The notes under the pieces: model-generated
What the model was told of the DNA's origin: nothing
Database searches by the model: none
The model's input: the letters and a program-made list of their open reading frames with translations, nothing else
Shown here: positions 25,077-33,069 of the stretch, piece by piece
Numbering within the stretch: the stretch's first letter is position 1
Layout: every line of letters starts with the position of its first letter
DNA from: Melioribacteraceae bacterium
Lineage (GTDB): Bacteria > Bacteroidota > Ignavibacteria > Ignavibacteriales > Melioribacteraceae
Direction: 5' to 3'
Assembly (NCBI GenBank): GCA_024103215.1
Contig: JAGFIY010000164.1
Coordinates: 1-48,680 of the forward strand
Length of the DNA stretch: 48,680 bases
Translations under genes and position numbers: made by a program

Positions 25077-25093
25077 TTAACAATTATTTAACA
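25077..25093 (+). promoter_or_regulatory. Pho-box-like direct repeat upstream of the phosphate transporter
   Basis: TTAACA (25077-25082), five bases, then TTAACA (25088-25093): an exact direct repeat with 11-base period. This is the arrangement known for PhoP binding sites in Bacillus (TTAACA-like hexamers spaced by about 5). A possible -10 TAATAT at 25127-25132 has no matching -35, and the repeats would lie around -62 to -46, a normal place for an activator. Confidence 0.45.
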
Positions 25094-25150
25094 TTGGGAA
25101 ATCGGGAATTCATTAACTTATTTACCTAATATAAATGATTTTTGGTGATA

Positions 25151-26251
25151 ATGAAGATCATTCAGAACTACTTCAAAGAGAATCCGAATCTCTGGGCTTC
25201 AATCCGGCTAATATTTTTCTTGTATGTTTTTCTTCTCAGTCTGGATTTGATGGGAGGCGCGCTTAAGCTTTTCGGAAAAGATTTTTCGGAGACACTAATC
25301 CAAACCACCTCAAACCCATTTGTTGGACTGTTCATTGGAATTCTGGCTACATCGATTGTTCAGAGTTCATCTTCTACCACCTCGATTGTTGTTGGGATGG
25401 TTGCAGGTGGTGCATTAACTATTGACACGGCAATTCCCATAATTATGGGTGCTAATATTGGGACTTCAATAACAAACACTATTGCCTCGCTGCCGCAAAT
25501 TAACAGAAGCGCAGAATTTCAAAGAGCATTTGCTGCTGCAACAGTTCACGATTTTTTTAATTTTCTTTCAGTCTTAATTTTATTTCCACTCCAGCTTACA
25601 ACAAATTTTCTTGGAAAAATTTCCTATCAACTCGAAAAAATGTTTGAAGATGTAGGTGGTATGGATTTTTTGAGTCCCGTAAAAGCAATTACAAAACCTG
25701 TAGTAAAATTAGCGGCAGATTCTCTTGAATCAGTTCCCTGGCTTATGTTGATAATTGCGATTCTTCTTTTATTCTTTGCGCTTAAGTACATGGTTGGTGC
25801 ATTAAAACAGCTTGTTGTAACGAAAGCTAAAAACTGGTTCGATAAAATTTTATTCAAAAATTCAGCAAGAGCATTTGTAGTGGGAATTCTTTTAACGGTT
25901 CTCGTGCAGAGCAGTTCAATAACCACTTCGCTAGTTGTTCCGATGGCAGGTGCTGGATTGCTGACTCTGATGCAGATTTTCCCTTATACTCTCGGTTCGA
26001 ATATTGGAACAACAATTACTGCTATTTTAGCTGCCTTAATTACTGGAGAAGTTGCCGCAGTTGTGGTTGCATTCTCGCACTTAATGTTCAATATCTGCGG
26101 TATAATAATATGGTGGCCCTGGAAATGGGTCCCCGTCAGATTAGCTCAAAAATTTGCTGAATATTCATTAAAGAGTAAACTTGTTCCGATAGGTTATGTT
26201 TTAATTATGTTTTTTATTGTACCTTTGTTAGTCATATTTATATTTAATTGA
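25151..26251 (+). CDS. Na/phosphate cotransporter family protein
   Basis: 366 residues, about eight to nine membrane helices. The two inverted Na/Pi-cotransporter repeats are clear, each with the signature QSSS(S/I)TTS: QSSSSTTSIVVGMVAGGAL near residue 70 and QSSSITTSLVVPMAGAGLL near 255, plus GANIGTSITNT and GSNIGTTITAI. It probably imports phosphate with sodium. I choose ATG 25151 because GGTGA precedes it; TTG at 25142 would add only three residues. The PhoU-domain gene follows immediately. The upstream Pho-box-like repeat suggests phosphate-starvation control. Confidence 0.9.
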   Translation: MKIIQNYFKENPNLWASIRLIFFLYVFLLSLDLMGGALKLFGKDFSETLIQTTSNPFVGLFIGILATSIVQSSSSTTSIVVGMVAGGALTIDTAIPIIMGANIGTSITNTIASLPQINRSAEFQRAFAAATVHDFFNFLSVLILFPLQLTTNFLGKISYQLEKMFEDVGGMDFLSPVKAITKPVVKLAADSLESVPWLMLIIAILLLFFALKYMVGALKQLVVTKAKNWFDKILFKNSARAFVVGILLTVLVQSSSITTSLVVPMAGAGLLTLMQIFPYTLGSNIGTTITAILAALITGEVAAVVVAFSHLMFNICGIIIWWPWKWVPVRLAQKFAEYSLKSKLVPIGYVLIMFFIVPLLVIFIFN

Positions 26252-26259
26252 GGATTGCT

Positions 26260-26937
26260 ATGATTAAAGAAATTCTCGCGGTATTTAAGAGTGATTCATA
26301 TATGCGGAGAGCTTATGACAGATCTTTCAAAATGCTTGATCTCACACATGAAATGTTTCTTACCGCAAAAGAAGTTCTTCGTGAAAAGGATGAACTATTA
26401 ACAAGCATAAATATTAACGACCAGGATATTGAGGTAAACAAATTTCAACGCGAAGTAAGAAGGGATGTTTTTACTCATCTTACGATGGCGGGAACTGACG
26501 AACTGGCTTCAGGCCTGGCTTTGGTCAGCATTGTAATCGATATTGAACGTATCGGCGATTACACAAAAAATATTGTCGAAATTGCATCGCAGCATAAGGC
26601 AGAACTTAAGGCAGGTTATTTTGAAGAAGATCTCAAAAAAATTGAAGATGCTGTATGCGAAAATTTCAAGAGAACAATTGATTGCTTTAAAAACTCCGAT
26701 TCTGACGAAGCCGAAAAATTAATTTCGGAATATAAGTGGGTATCAAAATTAAGCGACAAGATAATCGAGCAGTTGATTACCGACGAAGAATATACGCTTA
26801 ACGCCAGAAGTGCCGTCGCGCTAACATTATATATAAGATCGCTTAAGAGAGTTTATTCCCATCTGCGCAACGTAACTACAAGCATAATCAACCCATTCGA
26901 TAGAATTGGGTACAAACCAAAAAAGAAACAGCTCTAA
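26260..26937 (+). CDS. PhoU-domain protein
   Basis: 225 residues, all-helical, with two PhoU-like three-helix repeats. The conserved metal-binding-type motif appears as DIERIGDYTKNI near residue 105, and a weaker copy lies in the second half. PhoU proteins restrain phosphate uptake and signalling; many Na/Pi cotransporters carry a C-terminal PhoU domain, and here it is encoded as a separate, adjacent gene. GAGGA (26250-26254) supports ATG 26260; a TTG at 26248 would overlap the transporter stop. It ends before a strong terminator. Confidence 0.85.
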   Translation: MIKEILAVFKSDSYMRRAYDRSFKMLDLTHEMFLTAKEVLREKDELLTSININDQDIEVNKFQREVRRDVFTHLTMAGTDELASGLALVSIVIDIERIGDYTKNIVEIASQHKAELKAGYFEEDLKKIEDAVCENFKRTIDCFKNSDSDEAEKLISEYKWVSKLSDKIIEQLITDEEYTLNARSAVALTLYIRSLKRVYSHLRNVTTSIINPFDRIGYKPKKKQL

Positions 26938-26956
26938 TTCAATTTTAAGTAGTTAA

Positions 26957-26997
26957 AAACATTCCATATCTTTTCGGTATGGAATGTTTCCTTTTTT
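26957..26997 (+). terminator. Rho-independent terminator after the Na/Pi-PhoU operon
   Basis: AAACATTCCATA (26957-26968) pairs perfectly with TATGGAATGTTT (26978-26989) around a short loop, followed by CC and six T (26992-26997). This is the clearest intrinsic terminator in the window. Confidence 0.85.
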
Positions 26998-27523
26998 GAG
27001 GATAACTATCAAAAATAAAAAATCAATATTGTTCGGAATTTTGATCAGCATAATAGTCATTTTATTTATTGCTGAATTTTTTCAATATCTGTTGGGAAAA
27101 CTAATCGTTCCGGAAGATACTTCAATCAAATTTTTATTTATAGTTCCCTTAACCAGCATTATCCCTGATCCCTCTCGAGGTTATTTAGTTTCGATAATTC
27201 TTTATTTAGCAAATTATTTCTTTTTTATATTCAGCATTGAACTTTTCCTCCAGCTGCTTAAAGCTACGGCACTAGGTTTGTGGAGATTTACCATTACTAC
27301 CGCTGTTATAATAATATTCGGTTTTACGATAGTAAGTATCTTTTATAAAGGTATTCTTTCGGTTTTGGACTCATCGCCTTCAAATGATATTTCAAGTTTA
27401 GCGTTTGTTCTTGGAATCAGCGGTGAGGGGATTATAGCGTTTATCTTTTTCTTGATCATAATATTTATTGCTTATGTAAATTTGTTTGCAAAAAGAATTC
27501 TTCAGTATGTAAATATAAATTGA
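26984..27523 (+). CDS. Small integral membrane protein of unknown function
   Basis: The frame gives up to 179 residues with four to five hydrophobic segments (about 18-36, 43-62, 67-90, 95-122, 143-168) and no recognised motif. The only in-frame ATG near the start (26984) lies inside the stem of the preceding terminator, so it is an unlikely start. A good ribosome site, TTGAGGAT (26996-27003), sits 5 bases before ATC at 27008, from which the protein would read (I/M)KNKKSILFGI, a natural-looking N-terminus. Initiation at ATC, at TTG 26996 or at TTG 27029 are the alternatives. Its stop is 7 bases before the SDR gene, so the two are likely cotranscribed. Confidence 0.6.
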   Translation: MFPFLRITIKNKKSILFGILISIIVILFIAEFFQYLLGKLIVPEDTSIKFLFIVPLTSIIPDPSRGYLVSIILYLANYFFFIFSIELFLQLLKATALGLWRFTITTAVIIIFGFTIVSIFYKGILSVLDSSPSNDISSLAFVLGISGEGIIAFIFFLIIIFIAYVNLFAKRILQYVNIN

Positions 27524-27530
27524 GGTTAAT

Positions 27531-28304
27531 ATGGAAAAATTACTCGGTAAAATAGTTTTAATAACAGGAGCAAGTTCAGGAATAGGCGAGGCTTGTGCAT
27601 ACGCTTTCGCGGAAGAAGGGGCAAATGTAATCATAACCGCCCGCCGTTTGGAAAGATTAAATAATCTCGAAAAAGATTTGAAGGAAAAATATAATATAAA
27701 AGTCCTTACGTATCAGCTCGATGTTAGGAACAAAGATAAAGTTTTCGAATTTGTAAATAATCTTCCAAAGGAATGGAAGAAGATCGATATTCTTATTAAC
27801 AATGCCGGGCTTGGAAGAGGACTCGAAAAATTTTATGAAGATAATCATGATTCATGGGATGAGATGATAGATACAAATGTGAAAGGCTTGCTGTATGTTA
27901 CAAAAGCCGTAATACCCAGAATGGTTGAAAGAAAATCGGGTCACATAATCAATATTGGTTCAATCGCCGGACACGAAGCATATTCAAAAGGTGCAATTTA
28001 TTGTGCTACAAAGCATGCTGTAAGTGCAATAACAAAGTCTTTAAGGATGGATGTACTTGATAAAAATATCCGGGTATCGTCAGTAGATCCGGGAATGGTC
28101 GAAACTGAATTCAGCAACGTAAGATTTTACGGAGATACCGAAAGAGCAAAAAATGTATACAAGGGCATAACTCCATTAACTGGAAAAGATATTGCCGAAG
28201 CGGTTATTTTTGTTGCAACAAGACCTGCCTACGCCAACATAAACGAAATGATAATTATGCCGAGTGTTCAGGCAAATACTTTTATGACTTATCGCGAGGA
28301 ATAA
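27531..28304 (+). CDS. Short-chain dehydrogenase/reductase, YdfG-like
   Basis: 257 residues, classical SDR. Cofactor motif TGASSGIG (12-19), NNAG (90-93), catalytic S144, Y157 and K161 (YCATK). ARR after the second strand suggests NADP(H) preference. The C-terminal part (DPGMVETEFSNVRFYGD) matches YdfG-like 3-hydroxy acid/serine dehydrogenases. GAGG lies 6 bases before the ATG. It follows the membrane protein by 7 bases and converges with tsaC, with stops 3 bases apart. Confidence 0.9.
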   Translation: MEKLLGKIVLITGASSGIGEACAYAFAEEGANVIITARRLERLNNLEKDLKEKYNIKVLTYQLDVRNKDKVFEFVNNLPKEWKKIDILINNAGLGRGLEKFYEDNHDSWDEMIDTNVKGLLYVTKAVIPRMVERKSGHIINIGSIAGHEAYSKGAIYCATKHAVSAITKSLRMDVLDKNIRVSSVDPGMVETEFSNVRFYGDTERAKNVYKGITPLTGKDIAEAVIFVATRPAYANINEMIIMPSVQANTFMTYREE

Positions 28305-28307
28305 GTT

Positions 28308-28919
28308 CTATAGAAAATAACTTATATCTCCGGCTCCTTCACGAATTATTTCAGGTTGATCCGCACTGAGATCGACTATTGTTGATGGTTTTCCCTCAAG
28401 TCCACCCGAGGAAAGCATTAAGTCAACCTGGTAATCGAAAACGGCTCTGATTTCAGAAGGATCATAATAGTTTTGACCTTTACGGTTTGTTGCGCTTGTA
28501 CTTAATATTGGATGACCAAGCTGTTCGGCAATTGTTCTTGAAATTACATGATTAGGAATTCTAATTCCTACAGTTTTTCTCTTTGTCCACAATCTTTTCG
28601 GCACATCTTTAGCTGCGGGAAGAACAAATGTATAAGGACCCGGCAGTAGTTTCTTCATCGTTTTATAAGCATAATCCGACACCTTAGCATATTTTGCAAT
28701 ATCCTTTAAATCAGGGCAGATAAAACTGAACAGTTTTGTTTCTGTTTCGTTCTTGATCATATAAATTCTTTCAACCGCTTCTTGATTGAATATGTCGCAT
28801 CCTAAACCGTAAACAGTGTCTGTTGGATAAATTATTACACCGCCTTCTTTTAATATTTCTACTGCTTTATTAATATATCGCTGCTGAGGGGTGACCGGGT
28901 GAAGTTCGTAATATTCCAT
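28308..28919 (-). CDS. tsaC: L-threonylcarbamoyladenylate synthase, TsaC/Sua5/YwlC family
   Basis: 203 residues of the YrdC-like fold, which makes threonylcarbamoyl-AMP for t6A modification of ANN-decoding tRNAs. Visible signatures: GGVIIYPTDTVYGLGCD, KRLWTKRKTVGIRIPNH, and PILSTSATNRKGQNYYD, followed by STIVDLS near the C-terminus. The length fits the single-domain TsaC/YciO class without the Sua5 extension; the SxTxN-type end favours a true synthase. The ATG at 28919 has GAGGAG 7 bases upstream, so a frame starting at 28952 is rejected. Confidence 0.88.
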   Translation of the reverse strand: MEYYELHPVTPQQRYINKAVEILKEGGVIIYPTDTVYGLGCDIFNQEAVERIYMIKNETETKLFSFICPDLKDIAKYAKVSDYAYKTMKKLLPGPYTFVLPAAKDVPKRLWTKRKTVGIRIPNHVISRTIAEQLGHPILSTSATNRKGQNYYDPSEIRAVFDYQVDLMLSSGGLEGKPSTIVDLSADQPEIIREGAGDISYFL

Positions 28920-29197
28920 AATAATCTCCTCGAATATTGAAATGTGAAACAAACAGAATTTTGGGTGTGGTGAAAAACCCTGATATAATTATTATAGTTA
29001 AGATACCCGATAAAATAAAACTTAAATTCACATTGTCAACAAAAATCGATTATTACTTAGCTAAAAAATGATGAATATAATAATCACGCAAATTTGAGTT
29101 AAAATTACGCTGGGAAAGAAGTGTATTCCCCGAAATAAATTCATTTTGGCTCCTCTATTTACTATTTTTACAAAATATTTAGAAAGAATTTGGACTA

Positions 29198-29884
29198 ATG
29201 AGCAAAGAAAAATGTATAGTTGCCGTAAGCGGAGGATTGGACAGCTGCATTACAACCGCAATTGCCAACCTTGACTACGAGTTGGCTTTGGCTCATATAA
29301 ATTACGGACAGCGAACTCAATCCCGGGAATTGAAATCGTTTAATGATATTGCGGATTTTTACAACGTTAAAGAAAGATTAATCATCGATTTTACTCATCT
29401 TGCGAAAATCGGAGGCTCATCTTTAACTGATAAAAATATTGAAGTTGCCGCTGCTGATTTGTTGAATGAAGAAGTACCGAATTCCTATGTTCCTTTTAGG
29501 AATGCAAACATTTTAACAGCCTGCGTAAGCTGGGCTGAAGTTATTGGTGCGAGTGCAATTTTTATGGGTGCGGTTGAAGAAGATTCATCCGGTTATCCCG
29601 ATTGCAGACCTTCGTTTTTCTCGGCTTTCCAAAAAGTTGTTGAAGAAGGAACTAAACCATCAACACACATTGAAATCAAAACACCAATTATTGATATGAA
29701 AAAGTCGGAGATAATATTAAAAGGATTGGAACTCGAAGCACCGCTTCATCTTACATGGTCTTGTTATAAAAACGAAGATAAAGCTTGCGGAGAATGCGAC
29801 AGCTGCGCACTCCGCTTAAGAGGTTTTCAGCAAATCGGTGAAGAAGACCCGATACCGTATGTAGTTAGACCAAATTATATATAG
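29198..29884 (+). CDS. queC: QueC, 7-cyano-7-deazaguanine synthase
   Basis: 228 residues. QueC converts 7-carboxy-7-deazaguanine to preQ0 using ATP and ammonia, on the way to queuosine. The PP-loop VAVSGGLDS (residues 7-15) binds ATP, and the C-terminal CYKNEDKACGECDSCALR supplies four zinc-ligating cysteines. PFRNANIL is also characteristic. In many genomes queC lies with other que genes; here queF is only 1.2 kb away, but two unrelated genes sit between. No preQ1 riboswitch was recognised in the 278 bases upstream. Confidence 0.93.
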   Translation: MSKEKCIVAVSGGLDSCITTAIANLDYELALAHINYGQRTQSRELKSFNDIADFYNVKERLIIDFTHLAKIGGSSLTDKNIEVAAADLLNEEVPNSYVPFRNANILTACVSWAEVIGASAIFMGAVEEDSSGYPDCRPSFFSAFQKVVEEGTKPSTHIEIKTPIIDMKKSEIILKGLELEAPLHLTWSCYKNEDKACGECDSCALRLRGFQQIGEEDPIPYVVRPNYI

Positions 29885-29893
29885 GAGTTTATT

Positions 29894-30133
29894 ATGAGTT
29901 TTATATATAAATCATTGTCAGAGAAACTTGAGAATCATGAATATATCTATGCCATAAGTGTTGAAGATGTACAAACTTTTGCTCAAGAAATGTTGGGTCG
30001 TAAATTAGATTTTTATGAGATGGATAGAGTAAAAGATGGTGTTGAATGGGGGATGATTGATTGGGATACAATTGTAAAGACCGCAATTTCAGAATTAGAA
30101 AACAGTTCGAAAAGAGATGGCAAAAAAAACTGA
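29894..30133 (+). CDS. Small acidic protein of unknown function, nuclease-like gene partner
   Basis: 79 residues, acidic, no signal or membrane segment. The segment AQEMLGRKLDFYEMDRVKDG followed by VEWGMIDWDTIVKTAI resembles a helical motif of short uncharacterised proteins that I cannot name. The ribosome site TAGGAG overlaps the queC stop codon, 7 bases before the ATG. The 3' end overlaps the next gene by 17 bases, so both proteins are probably made together. Immunity, antitoxin or cofactor roles are conceivable but unsupported. Confidence 0.65.
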   Translation: MSFIYKSLSEKLENHEYIYAISVEDVQTFAQEMLGRKLDFYEMDRVKDGVEWGMIDWDTIVKTAISELENSSKRDGKKN

Positions 30134-31040
30134 CATTTTATTTGAAGAGTTCTTAGAAAGAGCACAAAATTTAAAGGCATCAATTGATCCTATAAGAGTG
30201 TTGCGTGCCAGAGTATACCAAATTGGAAATGCTAACGTTTTAATTCGGGTTGCTGGGAACTCTGTAAATAACGGTCGCTACTTTTTCGGAATTAATTATA
30301 TCACTTTGGAAGAAATGGCGAATCTTGAAAATCCATTTATAGCTTTTATCTGTGGCTCAGTCGATAATACGGTTATAATTCCTGCTCAACTGTTATTTGC
30401 CAACATTTCTGAAATAAGCCATGATCGCAATGGTGAATATAAAATTAATCTGGATTCAAACTTAAATATTGTCCTAAAAGGAAGAAACAATCGTATTGAT
30501 TGCCAACCATTTATTAACGCTTGGGAATTAATTCTAAAACCACTTACTTCAAATACGGTTAGAAGTACAGCTGAAGAAAGTATTCATGCTGTTCTACAAG
30601 GAAGGTTATTAGAAATAGGGAATATCAGAGGGTTCAGAACTTATTCACCTGACAAATCGAAAACATTTAACCAAAAGAAATTATCTGAAATTGCAACACT
30701 TGATACTTGTCCAAAACTCGAATTCTCTGATTACAATACATTACGCAATATTGATGTAATTTGGTTCTCTGAAAAAAGCAGAAAACTTATTCCAGAACAA
30801 GCATTTGAAATTGAAATTTCTACCGGCACCTGGTCCGGGGTAGGAAGGCTAGCCACATTAATTGACTATCGTCATGTTAGGTTGTATATAATTTCACATG
30901 ATAACAAGAAGTATAAACAAGTAATGAATTCATTTGCAGACTATGAAAGCAGATATAAATTTGTAAACTCAGAAGCCCTAAGCGACCTTTACGCTTCAGA
31001 AAAAAGTTTAAAAGAATTAAGGTATAGAATAGGTATATAA
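30117..31040 (+). CDS. PD-(D/E)XK restriction-nuclease-like protein
   Basis: 307 residues. An N-terminal beta-rich domain (about 38-140; GRYFFGINYITLEEM, PFIAFICGS, NTVIIPAQLL) is followed by a putative nuclease core: E153/E154 in helix EESIHAVLQGRLLEIG, D213 in RNIDVIWFS and E231-I-E233 in AFEIEISTGTWSGVGRL. The spacing D-x17-E-x-E and the trailing (S/T)-x3-SG-x2-R(L) match PD-(D/E)XK proteins of restriction and defence loci; a Glu takes the place of the usual Lys. It overlaps the small acidic gene upstream by 17 bases and ends exactly where queF begins. DNA cleavage is inferred, not shown, and no methyltransferase is present. Confidence 0.6.
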   Translation: MAKKTDILFEEFLERAQNLKASIDPIRVLRARVYQIGNANVLIRVAGNSVNNGRYFFGINYITLEEMANLENPFIAFICGSVDNTVIIPAQLLFANISEISHDRNGEYKINLDSNLNIVLKGRNNRIDCQPFINAWELILKPLTSNTVRSTAEESIHAVLQGRLLEIGNIRGFRTYSPDKSKTFNQKKLSEIATLDTCPKLEFSDYNTLRNIDVIWFSEKSRKLIPEQAFEIEISTGTWSGVGRLATLIDYRHVRLYIISHDNKKYKQVMNSFADYESRYKFVNSEALSDLYASEKSLKELRYRIGI

Positions 31041-31400
31041 ATGAACGAAAAACAAAAACTAATAGAAACATTTGAAAATCCTAACAAGGAAAGAGATTAT
31101 ATAATCGAGCACACGACACCGGAGTTTACTTCGCTTTGCCCCAAAACCGGTCAGCCTGATTTTGCTACAATAATTTTAGAATATATCCCGGATGAGCTCT
31201 GCATTGAGTTAAAGTCATATAAATTTTACCTGCAGTCATTCCGCAATGACGGAATTTATTTTGAAGCGGTAACAAATCAAATATTGGATGACCTTGTGGG
31301 TGTTTGTAAACCAAGATATATGAGAGTAATTGCTGAGTTCAACACACGCGGAGGAATTTCTTCCGTAATTGAAGTTGAGTATGAAAATGAAAATTACTAA
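31041..31400 (+). CDS. queF: QueF, NADPH-dependent preQ0 reductase
   Basis: 119 residues, type I (unimodular) QueF, which reduces the preQ0 nitrile to the preQ1 amine. The catalytic motif [14 protein letters not shown] contains the cysteine that forms the thioimide and the nearby aspartate, and [20 protein letters not shown] is the family's substrate/NADPH signature. The ATG directly follows the stop of the nuclease-like gene with no gap, and no good ribosome site of its own is visible, suggesting coupling across the cassette. Below it lie 234 bases with an AT-only inverted repeat near 31405-31425. Confidence 0.93.
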   Translation: MNEKQKLIETFENPNKERDYIIEHTTPEFTSLCPKTGQPDFATIILEYIPDELCIELKSYKFYLQSFRNDGIYFEAVTNQILDDLVGVCKPRYMRVIAEFNTRGGISSVIEVEYENENY

Positions 31401-31634
31401 TTGAATTTTTTTTATAAAAAAATTGTCAAACAAATCAGAAATATCGTTGGAAATTAAAGTAAAAGTAATGCGGCTTTTTAGCAATTCTCCGAATCACTTT
31501 CAACAGAATCCTTATCTCTGTTATGACAGAATCCATACGATATTGATTTATCAACATCTCGCTATGATATCCCCCGCTTAAGCACAAAATTTCAAATAGA
31601 TAATTGCTAATAAAATTTAATTATGGAGAAAATC

Positions 31635-33026
31635 ATGGCTAAAAAAAATATCAAGAAAAGTTGGGCGGAACCGTTTAAAATTAAAGTGGTTGAGCCGATT
31701 AAAGTTACGACACGCGAACACAGAGAAAAAGCAGCAAAGGTAGCAGGCTACAATACCTTCTTATTAAAATCGGAAGATGTTTATATCGATCTGCTTACCG
31801 ACAGCGGAACAAATGCAATGAGTGATTATCAGTGGGCAGGAATGATGCTTGGCGATGAAGCTTATGCCGGCAGCAAGAATTTCTATTATCTGTGGAATAA
31901 CGTAAAAAAATATTATGGTATGCCTTATTTCGTCCCTACGCATCAGGGTAGAGCAGCTGAACATATGATTTCGAAAATATTAATTAAAAAAGGAGATTAT
32001 GTTCCCGGCAACATGTATTTCACAACAACTCGTCTTCACCAAGAACTAGCCGGGGCTACATTTGTTGATGTAATTATCGATGAAGCACACAACCCAAACG
32101 ACGAACATCCATTTAAAGGAAACATCGATCTTAAAAAGCTTGACAAACTTGTTAAGAAAGTGGGCGCCGATAAAATTGCATATGTTTCAATGGCGGGTCC
32201 CGTTAATATGGCTGGCGGTCAACCTTTCTCAATGGATAATCTCGAAAAAGTCTATGAGTATACTAAGAAACACAAAATCAAATTGTGGTTCGATGCAACT
32301 CGTGCTTGCGAAAATGCTTTCTTTATAAAAGAAAGAGAAAAAGGTTATAAGGATAAAACTATTCCTCAAATATTAAAAGAAATGTGCAAGTATTTCGATG
32401 GTTTATGGGTAAGCGCTAAGAAGGACTTAATGGTAAACATTGGTGGTTTCCTTGCAACACGTAACAAAAAAGTTTATGAAGAAGCCCGTAATATGGTCGT
32501 AGTTTATGAAGGACTTCATACATACGGCGGACTTGCGGGAAGAGATATGGAAGCCATGGCTCGAGGTATCGAAGAGATGGTTGAATATGAAAATATTAGG
32601 ATGAGAATTAAGCAGGTAGAATACGCTGGCGAACAACTCGCAAAATATAAAATCCCTATGGTAAAACCTTTCGGCGGTCATGCAATATTCCTTGACGCAA
32701 AAAGGATACTAAACCATCTGTCGCAGGATGAACTTCCGGCTCAAACCTTAGCGTCAGAAATATTTATCGATTCCGGTGTTAGAGGTATGGAAAGAGGTAT
32801 TGTTTCTGCGGGCAGAGATCCGGAAACCGGAGACCACAGAAGACCCAAACTTGAACTTGTGCGTTTAACTTTCCCCCGCAGGGTTTATACTCAATCTCAC
32901 ATCGACGTTATGGTTGAATCGGTTGCAAGTGTTTACGAAGACAGAAAATCGATAAAAGGGTTGAAGTTCGTATACGAACCCAAATATTTGAGATTCTTCC
33001 AAGGGCGTTTTGAAAAACTAAAATAA
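31635..33026 (+). CDS. tpl: Tyrosine phenol-lyase (beta-tyrosinase), PLP enzyme
   Basis: 463 residues of the tryptophanase/tyrosine phenol-lyase family (alpha,beta-elimination giving pyruvate and ammonia). The PLP lysine lies in SAKKDLMVNIGG. Three residue positions that separate the two enzymes all match tyrosine phenol-lyase as I recall them from Citrobacter: Thr in MYFTTTRLHQE (Asp in tryptophanase), Arg in GMERGIVSAGRD (Ile in VEIG) and Phe in YLRFFQGRF (His in LRHF). So phenol plus pyruvate from tyrosine is the likelier reaction. ATG 31635 is chosen because GGAG lies 6 bases before it; the ATG at 31623 overlaps that site. A hairpin follows at 33042-33062. Confidence 0.85.
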   Translation: MAKKNIKKSWAEPFKIKVVEPIKVTTREHREKAAKVAGYNTFLLKSEDVYIDLLTDSGTNAMSDYQWAGMMLGDEAYAGSKNFYYLWNNVKKYYGMPYFVPTHQGRAAEHMISKILIKKGDYVPGNMYFTTTRLHQELAGATFVDVIIDEAHNPNDEHPFKGNIDLKKLDKLVKKVGADKIAYVSMAGPVNMAGGQPFSMDNLEKVYEYTKKHKIKLWFDATRACENAFFIKEREKGYKDKTIPQILKEMCKYFDGLWVSAKKDLMVNIGGFLATRNKKVYEEARNMVVVYEGLHTYGGLAGRDMEAMARGIEEMVEYENIRMRIKQVEYAGEQLAKYKIPMVKPFGGHAIFLDAKRILNHLSQDELPAQTLASEIFIDSGVRGMERGIVSAGRDPETGDHRRPKLELVRLTFPRRVYTQSHIDVMVESVASVYEDRKSIKGLKFVYEPKYLRFFQGRFEKLK

Positions 33027-33041
33027 CGATTATTAATATAG

Positions 33042-33062
33042 CGGGGTTCAATTCGAACCCCG
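33042..33062 (+). terminator. Hairpin between the lyase gene and glnD
   Basis: CGGGGTTC (33042-33049) and GAACCCCG (33055-33062) form a perfect 8-bp GC-rich stem with a 5-base loop. It lies just downstream of the lyase stop and only 7 bases before the glnD ATG. There is no T-run, so it may be a weak terminator or a translation-control stem. Confidence 0.5.
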
Positions 33063-33069
33063 AATTTAT

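Larger units (their letters stand above)
24846..25150. other. Divergent regulatory region between ccoI and the Na/Pi transporter
   Basis: This 305-base stretch has no coding frame. It holds a 15-base palindrome (25036-25050), a Pho-box-like repeat (25077-25093) with a possible -10 (TAATAT, 25127-25132) serving the transporter, and a long A-run near 24940. No FNR-type site (TTGAT-N4-ATCAA) was found for the ccoI side. Confidence 0.6.

Noticed and set aside
28920-29197. Possible preQ1 riboswitch upstream of queC
   Set aside because: No recognisable preQ1-I pseudoknot pattern or conserved A-rich tail; only weak short hairpins.
31503-31534. Direct repeat of ACAGAATCC (31503-31511 and 31526-31534) upstream of the lyase gene
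   Set aside because: Only two 9-base copies with no clear promoter context; could be chance in a short region.
31523-31546. Seven-codon frame MTESIRY upstream of the lyase gene, a possible tyrosine-sensing leader peptide
   Set aside because: No ribosome site precedes it and a single Tyr codon before a stop is easily chance; kept out of the feature list.
31543-31554. TTGATTTATCAA palindrome upstream of the lyase gene as an FNR/CRP-type site
   Set aside because: The spacing between half-sites is 2 bases instead of the 4 of FNR sites, and no other promoter element lines up.
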